In this document: piece after piece, positions 1-6,324 of the stretch | Numbering within the stretch: position 1 is the stretch's first letter | Layout of the letters: each line of letters starts with the position of its first letter | Assembly: GCA_029289015.1 (NCBI GenBank) | Contig: JARFUL010000093.1 | Location: 1 to 12,732, forward strand | Direction of reading: 5' to 3' | Length of the DNA stretch: 12,732 nucleotides | From: Syntrophobacteria bacterium | GTDB taxonomy: Bacteria > Desulfobacterota > Syntrophobacteria > JARFUL01 | The notes under the pieces: model-generated | The model's database searches: none | What the model was told of the DNA's origin: nothing | The model's input: only the letters and a program-made list of their open reading frames with translations | Position numbers and translations under genes: made by a program

Positions 1-393
1 CTTGCGGTCGCGGAACACCAACTTTATCTGGAAGGTCGCGTTCTCCGACAGGTTGATGATGTCCTCGTCCTTGATGTTGAGACGGCACCTGGAGCCGCTG
101 AGGGTGTAGACGATATCCCCCTTGAAGAGCGTGTCGCCCTCCGCCGCGAAAAAGGCCTTTCCCTTCCTGCCGTGCCGGATCACCACCACGCCCACCTGGT
201 GCTGCAAAAAGCCCACGCGCTCCCCCGGGTAGGGCACAAAGCTCTTGGCCACCTCGACCCCCCTGAGGTCCTCGGGGAGCTCGCCAGGTTTGGCCGTGGG
301 CCTCTTTGGCGCGGCCATCAGGGGCGCGGCCGCAAGCACGAGCGCGAGCGCAAGAATCAGAGCCGTTAAGCCTTTCCCGTTCCTCGCAAACAT
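1..393 (-). CDS. FecR-domain secreted protein, N-terminal part (runs off the window edge)
   Basis: The reading frame is open from an ATG at 391-393 to the left edge, giving 131 residues with no stop. Residues 1-28 form a signal peptide: basic start (MFARNGKG), a Leu/Ala-rich core and a cleavage-like MAA. From about residue 60 the pattern fits a FecR domain: a VGVVVIRHG strand, then A-E-G-D-T-L-F-K-G-D-I-V-Y-T-L-S-G-S, then a strand around DEDIINLSENATFQI. FecR domains of this stand-alone exported kind sit in the periplasm or cell envelope, and this one has no visible anti-sigma transmembrane layout. The next gene upstream on the same strand encodes a TPR/outer-membrane barrel, so an envelope-assembly or surface role is plausible but inferred. 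The Shine-Dalgarno is weak (AGGA almost touching the ATG). No other start would preserve the signal peptide. The family call is fairly secure; the function is unknown. Confidence 0.75.
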   Translation of the reverse strand, partial: MFARNGKGLTALILALALVLAAAPLMAAPKRPTAKPGELPEDLRGVEVAKSFVPYPGERVGFLQHQVGVVVIRHGRKGKAFFAAEGDTLFKGDIVYTLSGSRCRLNIKDEDIINLSENATFQIKLVFRDRK

Positions 394-421
394 CTTCCTA
401 ACCCGCCTTTCAGGGATTTCC

Positions 422-451
422 GTATCCTCAGCGATACTGAGCCCGGCTCAG
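422..451 (-). other. Two abutting hairpins in the FecR gene leader
   Basis: Two short perfect stem-loops touch each other. The first pairs GTATC with GATAC around a 6-base loop. The second pairs CTGAGC (437-442) with GCTCAG (446-451) around a 3-base loop. They lie 30-60 bases before the FecR start codon, within its presumed 5' leader. Neither is followed by a T run in the minus direction, so they look more like leader structure than a terminator. No known riboswitch consensus was recognised here. Confidence 0.45.
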
Positions 452-600
452 GTCTAAAATATCTTAATAGCTACGATAGAACCTCTCCCCTTTCCCCTGC
501 GATGCGCTATCTGCCGTGCAGCCCAGGGAATTACCCGGAGGGGTCCCATCTTTCTGTCCGTTTTTAATGAGGAGGATACAACTCAGCGCATATGCATAGT

Positions 601-616
601 TGCAAAATCCTTGCCC
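601..616 (-). promoter_or_regulatory. Candidate sigma-54 (-24/-12) promoter for the FecR gene
   Basis: On the minus strand the bases read GGGCAAGGATTTTGCA, against the sigma-54 consensus TGGCAC-N5-TTGCA. The invariant GG and GC are exactly 10 bases apart, and the TTGCA element is complete. The predicted start is near 590, about 200 bases before the FecR ATG. The rest of the 394-814 gap shows no gene: its one short minus ORF has no family resemblance or ribosome site. No activator-binding repeat was identified. Confidence 0.45.
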
Positions 617-705
617 TCCCCAGTTGGCGCCGAATGGGGCCTCGAGACCCTCTTGCAGAGCCATTAAACGGGCAGCATATACCTATGCCACCCTCATGAT
701 ATGCC

Positions 706-734
706 ATCTGGAAAAATAAAGAAGTTAACCAGAT
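706..734. repeat. Inverted repeat downstream of the TPR-barrel gene
   Basis: ATCTGG (706-711) and CCAGAT (729-734) form a perfect 6-base inverted repeat around an A/T-rich 17-base spacer. It lies about 80 bases beyond the stop codon of the TPR-barrel gene. On the plus strand a T run follows; on the minus strand the T-rich stretch is in the loop. It could help end transcription of the TPR gene, but it does not match a classical rho-independent terminator in that direction. Confidence 0.3.
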
Positions 735-814
735 CACACTTTTTCCACTTTTACCCCCTGTTAACGTCTCTCAGAAAAATGTCTCTTTCCCCTATGTGCC
801 TCGGCGCGGCCGGA

Positions 815-2287
815 TCAGAACTTCAGGCCCGCGCTGAGGGAAAATATTTCCCGCTCAAATTCGAACACCGGGGTGTTCGACCTGTTGTCAGTATAGCTGT
901 AGCTGAGGGAGAGGAAGTAGTACTTGCCGATGTTCTGGCTGAGGGTCGCAAGATAGGTATGCCTCTCGTCCTCCCTTCCCTGGTTCAGGTTCCTCTGCGG
1001 GAATATGGCCGCGATGAGCGGCCTGGCCTGATAGTAGCGGTCCGCAAAGCTGTAGCGCAAAAAGAGCTCCGTGCCTGTCAGCAGGTTGTTCCCCTTGTGG
1101 AGCTGGGCGAAGTAGGAGACCTCGTAAATGGGCCCGCGGTAGGAGAACCGGTCTATCTTGGCGTTCTTGTGCTCCTCGCCGTAGCCCACGGTGAAGAGAT
1201 GTTTGCGGTTGAAGAGATATACCGACGCGGTGCCCTTGTAGCTGTGGATCTGGTTGTCCTGCATGCGGTACATGTCCAGGTCGTAGCGCTCCTCGGAATA
1301 CTCGTACCTGCCCCCCAGGCTGAGATACTGGGTAGGGTAGTACTCAAAGGACGGGTTCACAGCCCACACGTGGGAGAGCCGGTCGTGCTGGTACCAGAAC
1401 TTCTTGTATATCCCGTGGAGCTTGACCACGTATTTGCGGCCCATGAACCACGGGCCCCCGAGCACCTCCCCGCTCACGAACTCGTAGAGGCTCTCCGACA
1501 CGTACCACCTGTGGTAGAAAGAGGCCGAGGTGTTGAGATAGAAGAACCTCTCGCCAAAGGGGTCGGCCAGGATGTTGCCGTTGAAGGACTCGGTGAACGC
1601 GGTGTCGGAGATCCTGCGGTTCTGCGGCGCGATGGTAAGCTGGCCTCCGCTTACCAGGAAGGTCTCCGATTCCGGGCCCGCGTTTATGTTGTTGTCGTAC
1701 TCCGCGGACAGGGAGACCCTGGCGGACCACCGGACCCTCTGGGTGCGCTCATCCACCGCTCTGAGCATGGAGTTTATGTTCTTCACCACCATGTCGGGCG
1801 GCTTCGCGGCCAAGACTATCTGAAGCTGCTGCCTGCACTCCTCGTAGCGCTCCAAGAGGAAGTAGGCCCTGGCCAGCTCGAGCCTGACCCGGTTGAGGGT
1901 CGGGTCTTCGGCAAGCATGAGGAGGAACTTCTTCTCAGCAAGGTTCAGATCGCCCATCTCCAGGGCCGAGGTTCCCAGCCAGAACATGATGTCCATGGTC
2001 TCGACCTTGGAGGAGAGCTGCTTGAAGATGGGCAGCGCCTTCGCGAACTGCCGGTCGTAGTAGAGAGTGAGCGCCTTGGCCAGAAGCCTGTCCAGCTTGT
2101 CCACCTCCTCGGGGGACATCTTCTCGATCTTCTCGGTGGCCTCAGCGTCTATCTTGCTCTTCTTTCTTGGGGGAGGCTGGGCCATGGAGAGGGACGCGGA
2201 GAATGCGACGAGGAGCGCTGCGGATACAATCAAGACCAGGGTCCAAATAAATCTACGGGCAGGCATCTCAGGGAGAGAACGAGCCAT
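815..2287 (-). CDS. Exported TPR protein with C-terminal outer-membrane beta-barrel
   Basis: The protein is 490 residues from the chosen ATG. A basic segment (PARRFIW) and a long hydrophobic core lead to a probable cleavage after SMA (residue 36). Residues about 63-165 hold roughly three TPR-like helical pairs (ALTLYYDRQFAKAL, SALEMGDLNLAEKKF, ELARAYFLLERYEEC). From about residue 186 to the end the chain alternates aromatic and polar strands (SAEYDNNIN and others) and ends in SLSAGLKF, with the terminal Phe expected of a BAM-assembled barrel. TPR plus barrel of this size recalls surface lipoprotein assembly modifiers (Slam) and related TPR-porin proteins; which of these it is cannot be settled here. 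The frame is open upstream to a GTG at 2344. The ATG at 2287 was chosen because GAGG lies 6 bases before it and the signal peptide follows. An ATG at 2266 is also possible. It lies upstream of the FecR gene, separated by about 420 bases. Confidence 0.8.
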   Translation of the reverse strand: MARSLPEMPARRFIWTLVLIVSAALLVAFSASLSMAQPPPRKKSKIDAEATEKIEKMSPEEVDKLDRLLAKALTLYYDRQFAKALPIFKQLSSKVETMDIMFWLGTSALEMGDLNLAEKKFLLMLAEDPTLNRVRLELARAYFLLERYEECRQQLQIVLAAKPPDMVVKNINSMLRAVDERTQRVRWSARVSLSAEYDNNINAGPESETFLVSGGQLTIAPQNRRISDTAFTESFNGNILADPFGERFFYLNTSASFYHRWYVSESLYEFVSGEVLGGPWFMGRKYVVKLHGIYKKFWYQHDRLSHVWAVNPSFEYYPTQYLSLGGRYEYSEERYDLDMYRMQDNQIHSYKGTASVYLFNRKHLFTVGYGEEHKNAKIDRFSYRGPIYEVSYFAQLHKGNNLLTGTELFLRYSFADRYYQARPLIAAIFPQRNLNQGREDERHTYLATLSQNIGKYYFLSLSYSYTDNRSNTPVFEFEREIFSLSAGLKF

Positions 2288-2293
2288 TGCAAA

Positions 2294-2297
2294 CCTC
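2294..2297 (-). promoter_or_regulatory. Ribosome binding site deciding the TPR-barrel start
   Basis: GAGG lies 6 bases upstream of the ATG ending at 2287. The upstream GTG (2344) and ATG (2299), and the downstream ATG (2266), have no comparable site. Confidence 0.45.
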
Positions 2298-2486
2298 ATC
2301 CAGCGCACTATACATTCGTGCGCATCCAACGCGCGGGGTCGCACAAGTCTAAAATCGCAGCCCTAAAGCACAGGGCGCCTAACATGCCTTAAGTCTTAAA
2401 TAAATCTTTTTTCGGGGAAGGCAGGCCCGGGGCTAAGGTTCTTTAACGACTCTATTTCTCCCCCCCAGGGCCTTTGTCGCGAGGGT

Positions 2487-2516
2487 ATTATAGGTAGGTA
2501 ATGAGTTGATTGTAAA
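2487..2516 (-). promoter_or_regulatory. Sigma-70-type promoter for the TPR-barrel gene
   Basis: On the minus strand TTTACA (2511-2516) and a perfect TATAAT (2487-2492) are separated by 18 bases. The predicted start is near 2480, leaving about a 190-base leader before the TPR-barrel ATG. The leader contains a 5-base stem, GCCCT/AGGGC (2360-2376), and no gene was seen in it. The promoter lies beyond the rel stop codon, so the TPR gene is probably transcribed separately from rel. Confidence 0.6.
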
Positions 2517-2591
2517 GAGAAAATTCTTTTTCGGAGCCCTGCTTAAAGCAATGCTTTTGGCGCGGGTTCAACACCCAGACCGGGCAGCGGT

Positions 2592-4772
2592 CTACAGCTC
2601 GCCGGTCCTTTTCACCTCAAAGACGTGCTTCACCTTCCTTAGGCCCTGGACCGCCCTTCTCAGGTGGTCCCGGTCCGTAACCTCGATTACGAACCTGCAG
2701 GTGGCCACCCCGTCTCCCCGGCCGCCCCGGACATCCGCCTCGAGAATGTTGACGTCGTTGGACGCCAGGGACGAGCTCACCGAAGCCAGCGCTCCCTTAA
2801 CATCCGCCAGGGTCACCACTATCTCCGCGGTGTGGCCCGACTGGTCGCCCTCCTCCCACTCCACGTCCACCAGCCTGTGGGACTCCAACGCGGCGAGGTT
2901 GGGGCAGTCGGCCCGGTGGACCTTTATGCCCTGGCCCCTGGTGAGGTAGCCCATGACCAGCTCCCCGGGCAGGGGCCTGCAGCACCCCGCGATCCCTATG
3001 AGCAGGTCCTGCGCTCCCTTTACCCTGACCCCCTCCTCGGCCCTTTTCGATGGCTCGATGGGGGTTATCTCGTCGGGCTCGTCTTCCTCGTCCTTGGGCT
3101 TGCCCCAGGACGCGACCCGCTGGGCCACCGAGACCGCGGAGACCTTGCCGTAGCCCACCGACGCGAGAAGGTCCTCCACAGACATGAAGGAGAGCTCCTT
3201 GGCCACCCCCTTGAGCTCCGGGGAGTTCATCAGCCTGGCCAGGGAGAGACCCTGCTTGCGGAACTCCTTCTCCGCGAGCTCCCTTCCCAGGCTCAGGGAC
3301 CGCTCCCTCTCCAGCTCCTTGATGTAGTGGCGGATGCAGGACTGGGCCTTGGAGGTCTTTACGAACTTCAGCCAGTCCTTGGAGGGTTTGTGATTCTTGG
3401 TGGTGAGCACCGCGACGGTGTCCCCGCTCTTAAGCTCGGACTTCAGGGGGACCATCCGCCCGTTCACCTTGGCCCCGGTGCAGGTATGGCCCACCTCGGT
3501 GTGCACCGCGTACGCGAAGTCCACGGGCGTTGACCCCTTGGGCAGGGCCTTCACGTCCCCCATGGGGGTGAACACGTAGACCTCGTCCGGGAAGAGGTCC
3601 CTCCTTACGGTCTGGAGAAACTCCTCCGGGTCGTCCAGGTCGTCCTGCCACCGAACCAGCTCCCTCAGCCAGTTGAGCGACCTGTCACGGCCGGGGGTGA
3701 GCGACCCCCCCTCCTTGTAGACCCAGTGCGCGGCTATCCCCTCCTCTGCGATGCGGTGCATCTCAGCGGTGCGGATCTGCACCTCGAACCTGAACCCGTC
3801 GGGCCCCGCGGCGGAGGTGTGAAGCGACTGGTACATGTTGCCCTTGGGGATCGCGATGTAGTCCTTGAACCTGCCGGGAATGGGCTTCCACAGGTCGTGG
3901 ATAACCCCCAGCGCGTTGTAGCAGTCCTTCTTCTCGCCCACTATGAGCCTGAACGCGATGATGTCGTAGACCTGGTCCAGGGAGTTAAGCCTCTGCACCA
4001 CCATCTTGTTCTTGATGCTGAGCGGCCTCTTCACCCGGCCGGACACCTCGGCCTCTATGCCGTGGGCCAAAAGGGCCTCCTTGATGAGCCCCTTCACCTC
4101 CTCGATATACCGGACCCTCACCTCCTCCGTGGCCTTGAGGCCGTCAACGATCTCCCGAAAGGTCTCCGGCTCCAAAAGCGCGAAGGTGATGTCTTCCAGC
4201 TCGGACTTTATCCAGTCGATGCCCATCCTGCCGGCCAGGGGCGCGTAGATGTCCAGCGCCTCCCTCGCGATCTCCCTCTGGGTCTCCTCGGGGTAGAGCT
4301 CCAGGGACCGCGCGGTGTGCAGCCGGTCGGCCAGCTTCACCAGCACTACCCTCAGGTCCCGGGACATGGCGAGGATCATGTTGCGCATCATCTCTGCCTG
4401 GCGCTTGTGGCCGCCTCTGTAGGCCACCACCCCAATGGAGGCCACCCCTTCCACTATCTGGGCCACCTCCTCGCCGAAGTGCTTGCAGAGGTCTTCCGGG
4501 GTGGTGAGGCTGTCCTCGAAGCAGTGGTGGAGGAGCCCGGACGCGACGGAGACCGGGTCGAGGCCCATCTGGGCCAGGATGTGGGCCACGCTCAAAGGAT
4601 GGGCCAGGTAGGGCTCGCCGGGTATCCTGGAGCTGCCGTCGTGGACCTGCGCGGCATACACGTAGGCCTTCTGAACCAGGTGGTAGCCCTCGGGGTATTT
4701 GGACTCCACCAGGTCCAGGATGTCGGTCACCCGGATGTGGCCCTTGTGGTCCTCTTTCACCTTGGTGAGCAT
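2592..4772 (-). CDS. rel: RelA/SpoT-family (p)ppGpp synthetase with altered hydrolase site
   Basis: The 726-residue protein makes, and in most relatives also degrades, the stringent-response alarmone (p)ppGpp in the cytoplasm. The long-form order is complete: HD hydrolase domain (about 25-180), synthetase (about 225-350), TGS (about 394-458), a Cys/His region (IAGCCRPLPG at 594, HRADCPN at 619) and ACT (about 647-725). The synthetase keeps GRFKDYIA (RxKD, the bifunctional-type motif, 301-304), Asp270 and Glu330 in FEVQIRT. In the hydrolase domain R49, H58, H82, E86, D87 and D149 match the Rel of Streptococcus equisimilis with a constant offset of five. The HD aspartate is His83 (LLHHCFED) and the conserved Asn is Thr153 (LADRLHTARSL). 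Hydrolysis is therefore probably impaired, so this may be a synthesis-only enzyme. The ATG start follows an in-frame TAG directly, with no clear Shine-Dalgarno. Family certain; activity inferred. Confidence 0.97.
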   Translation of the reverse strand: MLTKVKEDHKGHIRVTDILDLVESKYPEGYHLVQKAYVYAAQVHDGSSRIPGEPYLAHPLSVAHILAQMGLDPVSVASGLLHHCFEDSLTTPEDLCKHFGEEVAQIVEGVASIGVVAYRGGHKRQAEMMRNMILAMSRDLRVVLVKLADRLHTARSLELYPEETQREIAREALDIYAPLAGRMGIDWIKSELEDITFALLEPETFREIVDGLKATEEVRVRYIEEVKGLIKEALLAHGIEAEVSGRVKRPLSIKNKMVVQRLNSLDQVYDIIAFRLIVGEKKDCYNALGVIHDLWKPIPGRFKDYIAIPKGNMYQSLHTSAAGPDGFRFEVQIRTAEMHRIAEEGIAAHWVYKEGGSLTPGRDRSLNWLRELVRWQDDLDDPEEFLQTVRRDLFPDEVYVFTPMGDVKALPKGSTPVDFAYAVHTEVGHTCTGAKVNGRMVPLKSELKSGDTVAVLTTKNHKPSKDWLKFVKTSKAQSCIRHYIKELERERSLSLGRELAEKEFRKQGLSLARLMNSPELKGVAKELSFMSVEDLLASVGYGKVSAVSVAQRVASWGKPKDEEDEPDEITPIEPSKRAEEGVRVKGAQDLLIGIAGCCRPLPGELVMGYLTRGQGIKVHRADCPNLAALESHRLVDVEWEEGDQSGHTAEIVVTLADVKGALASVSSSLASNDVNILEADVRGGRGDGVATCRFVIEVTDRDHLRRAVQGLRKVKHVFEVKRTGEL

Positions 4773-4818
4773 CTAATTCAGGTCTAACTCCGTTCCGCTA
4801 TTTTCTTGAACTCAGACT

Positions 4819-4824
4819 ATTATA
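4819..4824 (-). promoter_or_regulatory. -10 element likely serving rel
   Basis: A perfect TATAAT on the minus strand lies 46 bases before the rel ATG, giving a predicted start near 4812. No recognisable -35 hexamer occurs at 16-18 bases. The rest of the 4773-4860 gap is otherwise featureless. Confidence 0.4.
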
Positions 4825-4860
4825 CACCAAAACCACCTTACGCCGCGCTTTTGACTGTGC

Positions 4861-5475
4861 TCAGGCGTGCTCCCCTGAGCCCGGGGGCCTGATGAGGGCC
4901 GCGGCCAAAACCCCCAGAAGCAGCGATTTTCCTATGTCTGCGGGCAGGGTTACAAGGCCGTACCTGAGCCCCCTCTTGAGCCAGCCCTCTTCGGGACCGT
5001 GGGCGCAGCACCCGTCGGCACAGCACTCCAGGGTCGCGGACGGGGCCGGGATATCGAGCTTCGGCCTGAGCGCCGCGGTGATAAGCCCGCCCGCAAGGCC
5101 GCCGAAGAACGCGGCCAGGGGCGTGATCACCGCGAAGAGCGGGCCCAAAAGGGAGAGGGTGACCATGATGGAGTCCGCGCCGGTCTGGGGGGTGGAGATC
5201 AGAAACGCGGTGGTCGCGCCCTGGCCCACGCCCTGTCTCCTCAGGGTCGCGGCCATGGGGATCACGGAGCAGGAGCACAGCGGCAGGGGAATCCCCAGGA
5301 GCACCGCCTTGATTACGGAACAGACCCCCTCGCCCCCCAGGTGGGAGCTCACCACCTCCTGGGAGACCAGGAGGGAGAGAAAACCGGCCAGGAGGAACCC
5401 GAAGAGGAGGTAGGGCGACATCTCCCCCAGGATGGACCAGAACTCGGCTAAAACGTTGAGTAGCGCGGAACCCAC
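4861..5475 (-). CDS. SO_0444/ArsP-type permease, N-terminal half only
   Basis: This is a 204-residue inner-membrane protein with about five hydrophobic segments. It carries the first-half hallmark of the SO_0444-type Cu/Zn efflux permeases: GIPLPLCSCSVIPMA (61-75), then LRRQGVGQGATTAFLISTPQTG (78-99), where Cys67 and Cys69 could bind metal. A cysteine cluster (ECCADGCC, 150-157) fills the loop before the last segment (GLVTLPADIGKSLLLGVLAAALI). Relatives are about 350-400 residues and have a second half with a matching motif; here the protein ends at GEHA. I found no second half in any frame of the 88 bases before rel, so this looks truncated by deletion, or is a genuine half-transporter that pairs with something. 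The GTG start has GAGG 7 bases upstream. It lies 18 bases after the Crp/Fnr gene, so the two are probably one operon. Confidence 0.75.
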   Translation of the reverse strand: MGSALLNVLAEFWSILGEMSPYLLFGFLLAGFLSLLVSQEVVSSHLGGEGVCSVIKAVLLGIPLPLCSCSVIPMAATLRRQGVGQGATTAFLISTPQTGADSIMVTLSLLGPLFAVITPLAAFFGGLAGGLITAALRPKLDIPAPSATLECCADGCCAHGPEEGWLKRGLRYGLVTLPADIGKSLLLGVLAAALIRPPGSGEHA

Positions 5476-5493
5476 GAGAATCCCTCTTTCGCC

Positions 5494-6183
5494 CTAGTCC
5501 AGGTCCTTGAGCCGGGTCTCGCCCTGGGCCAGCTCCTCGAGACCTTCCCTGTCGAGGATCGTTATCCAGGGGCCTTCGGTCTCGATGAGCCCCTTCTTGG
5601 TCATCTTGGCCAGGATCCTGGAGAGGGTTTCGGGTATGGTGCCCAAAAGCGAGGCCAGGTGCCCCTTGGTTATCTCCAACCGGACCCTGCCCCCGGCCTC
5701 ACCGCTCTCGTCCAGGCTGAAGATGTACGCGGCCAGCCTCCCGGGCACCTCCTTGAGGGAGAGGTCCTCCACCAGCTTGGTGAACCTTCTCAGCCTCTTT
5801 GAGAGCACCGCGAGCATGTTGAGCGCCATAGACGGGTGCTTCTTGATGAGATCGATGAAGTCGGCCCTTGAGATGTAAAGGAGGCTGGAATCCATGAGGG
5901 CCTGGGCGTTCGCGGGGAACGACTGGCCCGCGAAGACCGGCACCTCGCCGATGGGCTCCCCGGGTCCGAACACGTGGAGTATCTGCTCCTTGCCCTCGTA
6001 GGAGAGCTTGAAGACCCTCACCAGCCCCGTGACCACCAGGTAGAAGCCCGCGCCTTCCTCCCCCTCGTGGAAGATGGTCTCCCCCTTTTTGAAGGTCCTT
6101 TGCACCACGATCTGGGCCAGCCCCCGCAGATCCTTCTCCGGGAGCCCCACAAAGAGGGGCGATATGGCAAGCTTTTCAATCAT
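5494..6183 (-). CDS. Crp/Fnr-family transcription regulator, HcpR-like
   Basis: The 229-residue cytoplasmic DNA-binding regulator has a cyclic-nucleotide-binding-type beta-roll (about 8-110, with GEPIGEVPVFAGQSFP at 75-90), a dimer helix (about 114-142) and a C-terminal helix-turn-helix (170-200). The recognition helix reads I-P-E-T-L-S-R, with Glu185, Ser188 and Arg189 matching the base-contacting residues of FNR, which reads TTGA half-sites. It contains no cysteine at all, so it cannot carry an FNR-type 4Fe-4S cluster; a haem or other ligand is possible. HcpR proteins are the Crp/Fnr regulators that control hcp in anaerobes. That identity is inferred from the hcp gene about 2 kb away and from the TTGA-N6-TCAA boxes before hcp and the ferredoxin gene. 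It is probably co-transcribed with the downstream permease. Shine-Dalgarno is absent or poor, in line with a nearly leaderless transcript. Alternatives within the family are DNR/NnrR-type NO sensors. Confidence 0.9.
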   Translation of the reverse strand: MIEKLAISPLFVGLPEKDLRGLAQIVVQRTFKKGETIFHEGEEGAGFYLVVTGLVRVFKLSYEGKEQILHVFGPGEPIGEVPVFAGQSFPANAQALMDSSLLYISRADFIDLIKKHPSMALNMLAVLSKRLRRFTKLVEDLSLKEVPGRLAAYIFSLDESGEAGGRVRLEITKGHLASLLGTIPETLSRILAKMTKKGLIETEGPWITILDREGLEELAQGETRLKDLD

Positions 6184-6190
6184 GGCCTGA

Positions 6191-6219
6191 AAAATAGCAC
6201 TCCCCTTAGCCTAAGTCAA
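6191..6219 (-). promoter_or_regulatory. Promoter of the Crp/Fnr gene with overlapping operator
   Basis: On the minus strand TTGACT (6214-6219), a 17-base spacer and TATTTT (6191-6196) make a good sigma-70 promoter. The predicted start is only 1-2 bases before the ATG at 6183. The -35 hexamer is also one half of a degenerate TTGA-N6-TCAA box (plus strand TTAG-N6-TCAA, 6206-6219) resembling the boxes upstream of hcp and the ferredoxin gene. Binding there should block the promoter, so negative autoregulation is inferred. The site also lies in the divergent region before the gene at 6325. Confidence 0.55.
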
Positions 6220-6324
6220 AGATGTCGGCCCGCGCGCATGATAGTCTTTTGTTGACGCTGCAATTAAAATTTAACCATCCTCGGCCGATTTTTCCAGGCC
6301 GGGCAGCGAGAAAGGGTTTTTGCC

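Noticed and set aside
464..664. 66-codon minus-strand frame in the FecR leader
   Set aside because: No family resemblance, no ribosome site and mixed composition. It overlaps the sigma-54-like promoter and is probably chance.
394..700. Cyclic-di-GMP (GEMM) riboswitch before the FecR gene
   Set aside because: The conserved GEMM core sequences were not found on the minus strand in this leader.
701..2392. Long plus-strand reading frame of 563 codons
   Set aside because: It is antisense to the TPR-barrel gene and reads as a Val/Leu/Gly/Arg-rich shadow with no domain. The minus strand gives a signal peptide, TPRs and a barrel ending.
2560..2582. tRNA-like T-arm (GGGTTCAACACCC)
   Set aside because: Only three stem pairs form instead of five, and no acceptor, D or anticodon arm can be built around it.
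3726..4787. Long plus-strand reading frame of 353 codons
   Set aside because: It is antisense to rel, whose domains are complete and unmistakable. Its His/Val/Leu-rich translation is typical of a GC-rich shadow.
4790..4860. Frameshifted second half of the permease
   Set aside because: The other frames downstream of the stop give no permease-like sequence and soon reach stops, so the missing half is absent rather than frameshifted.
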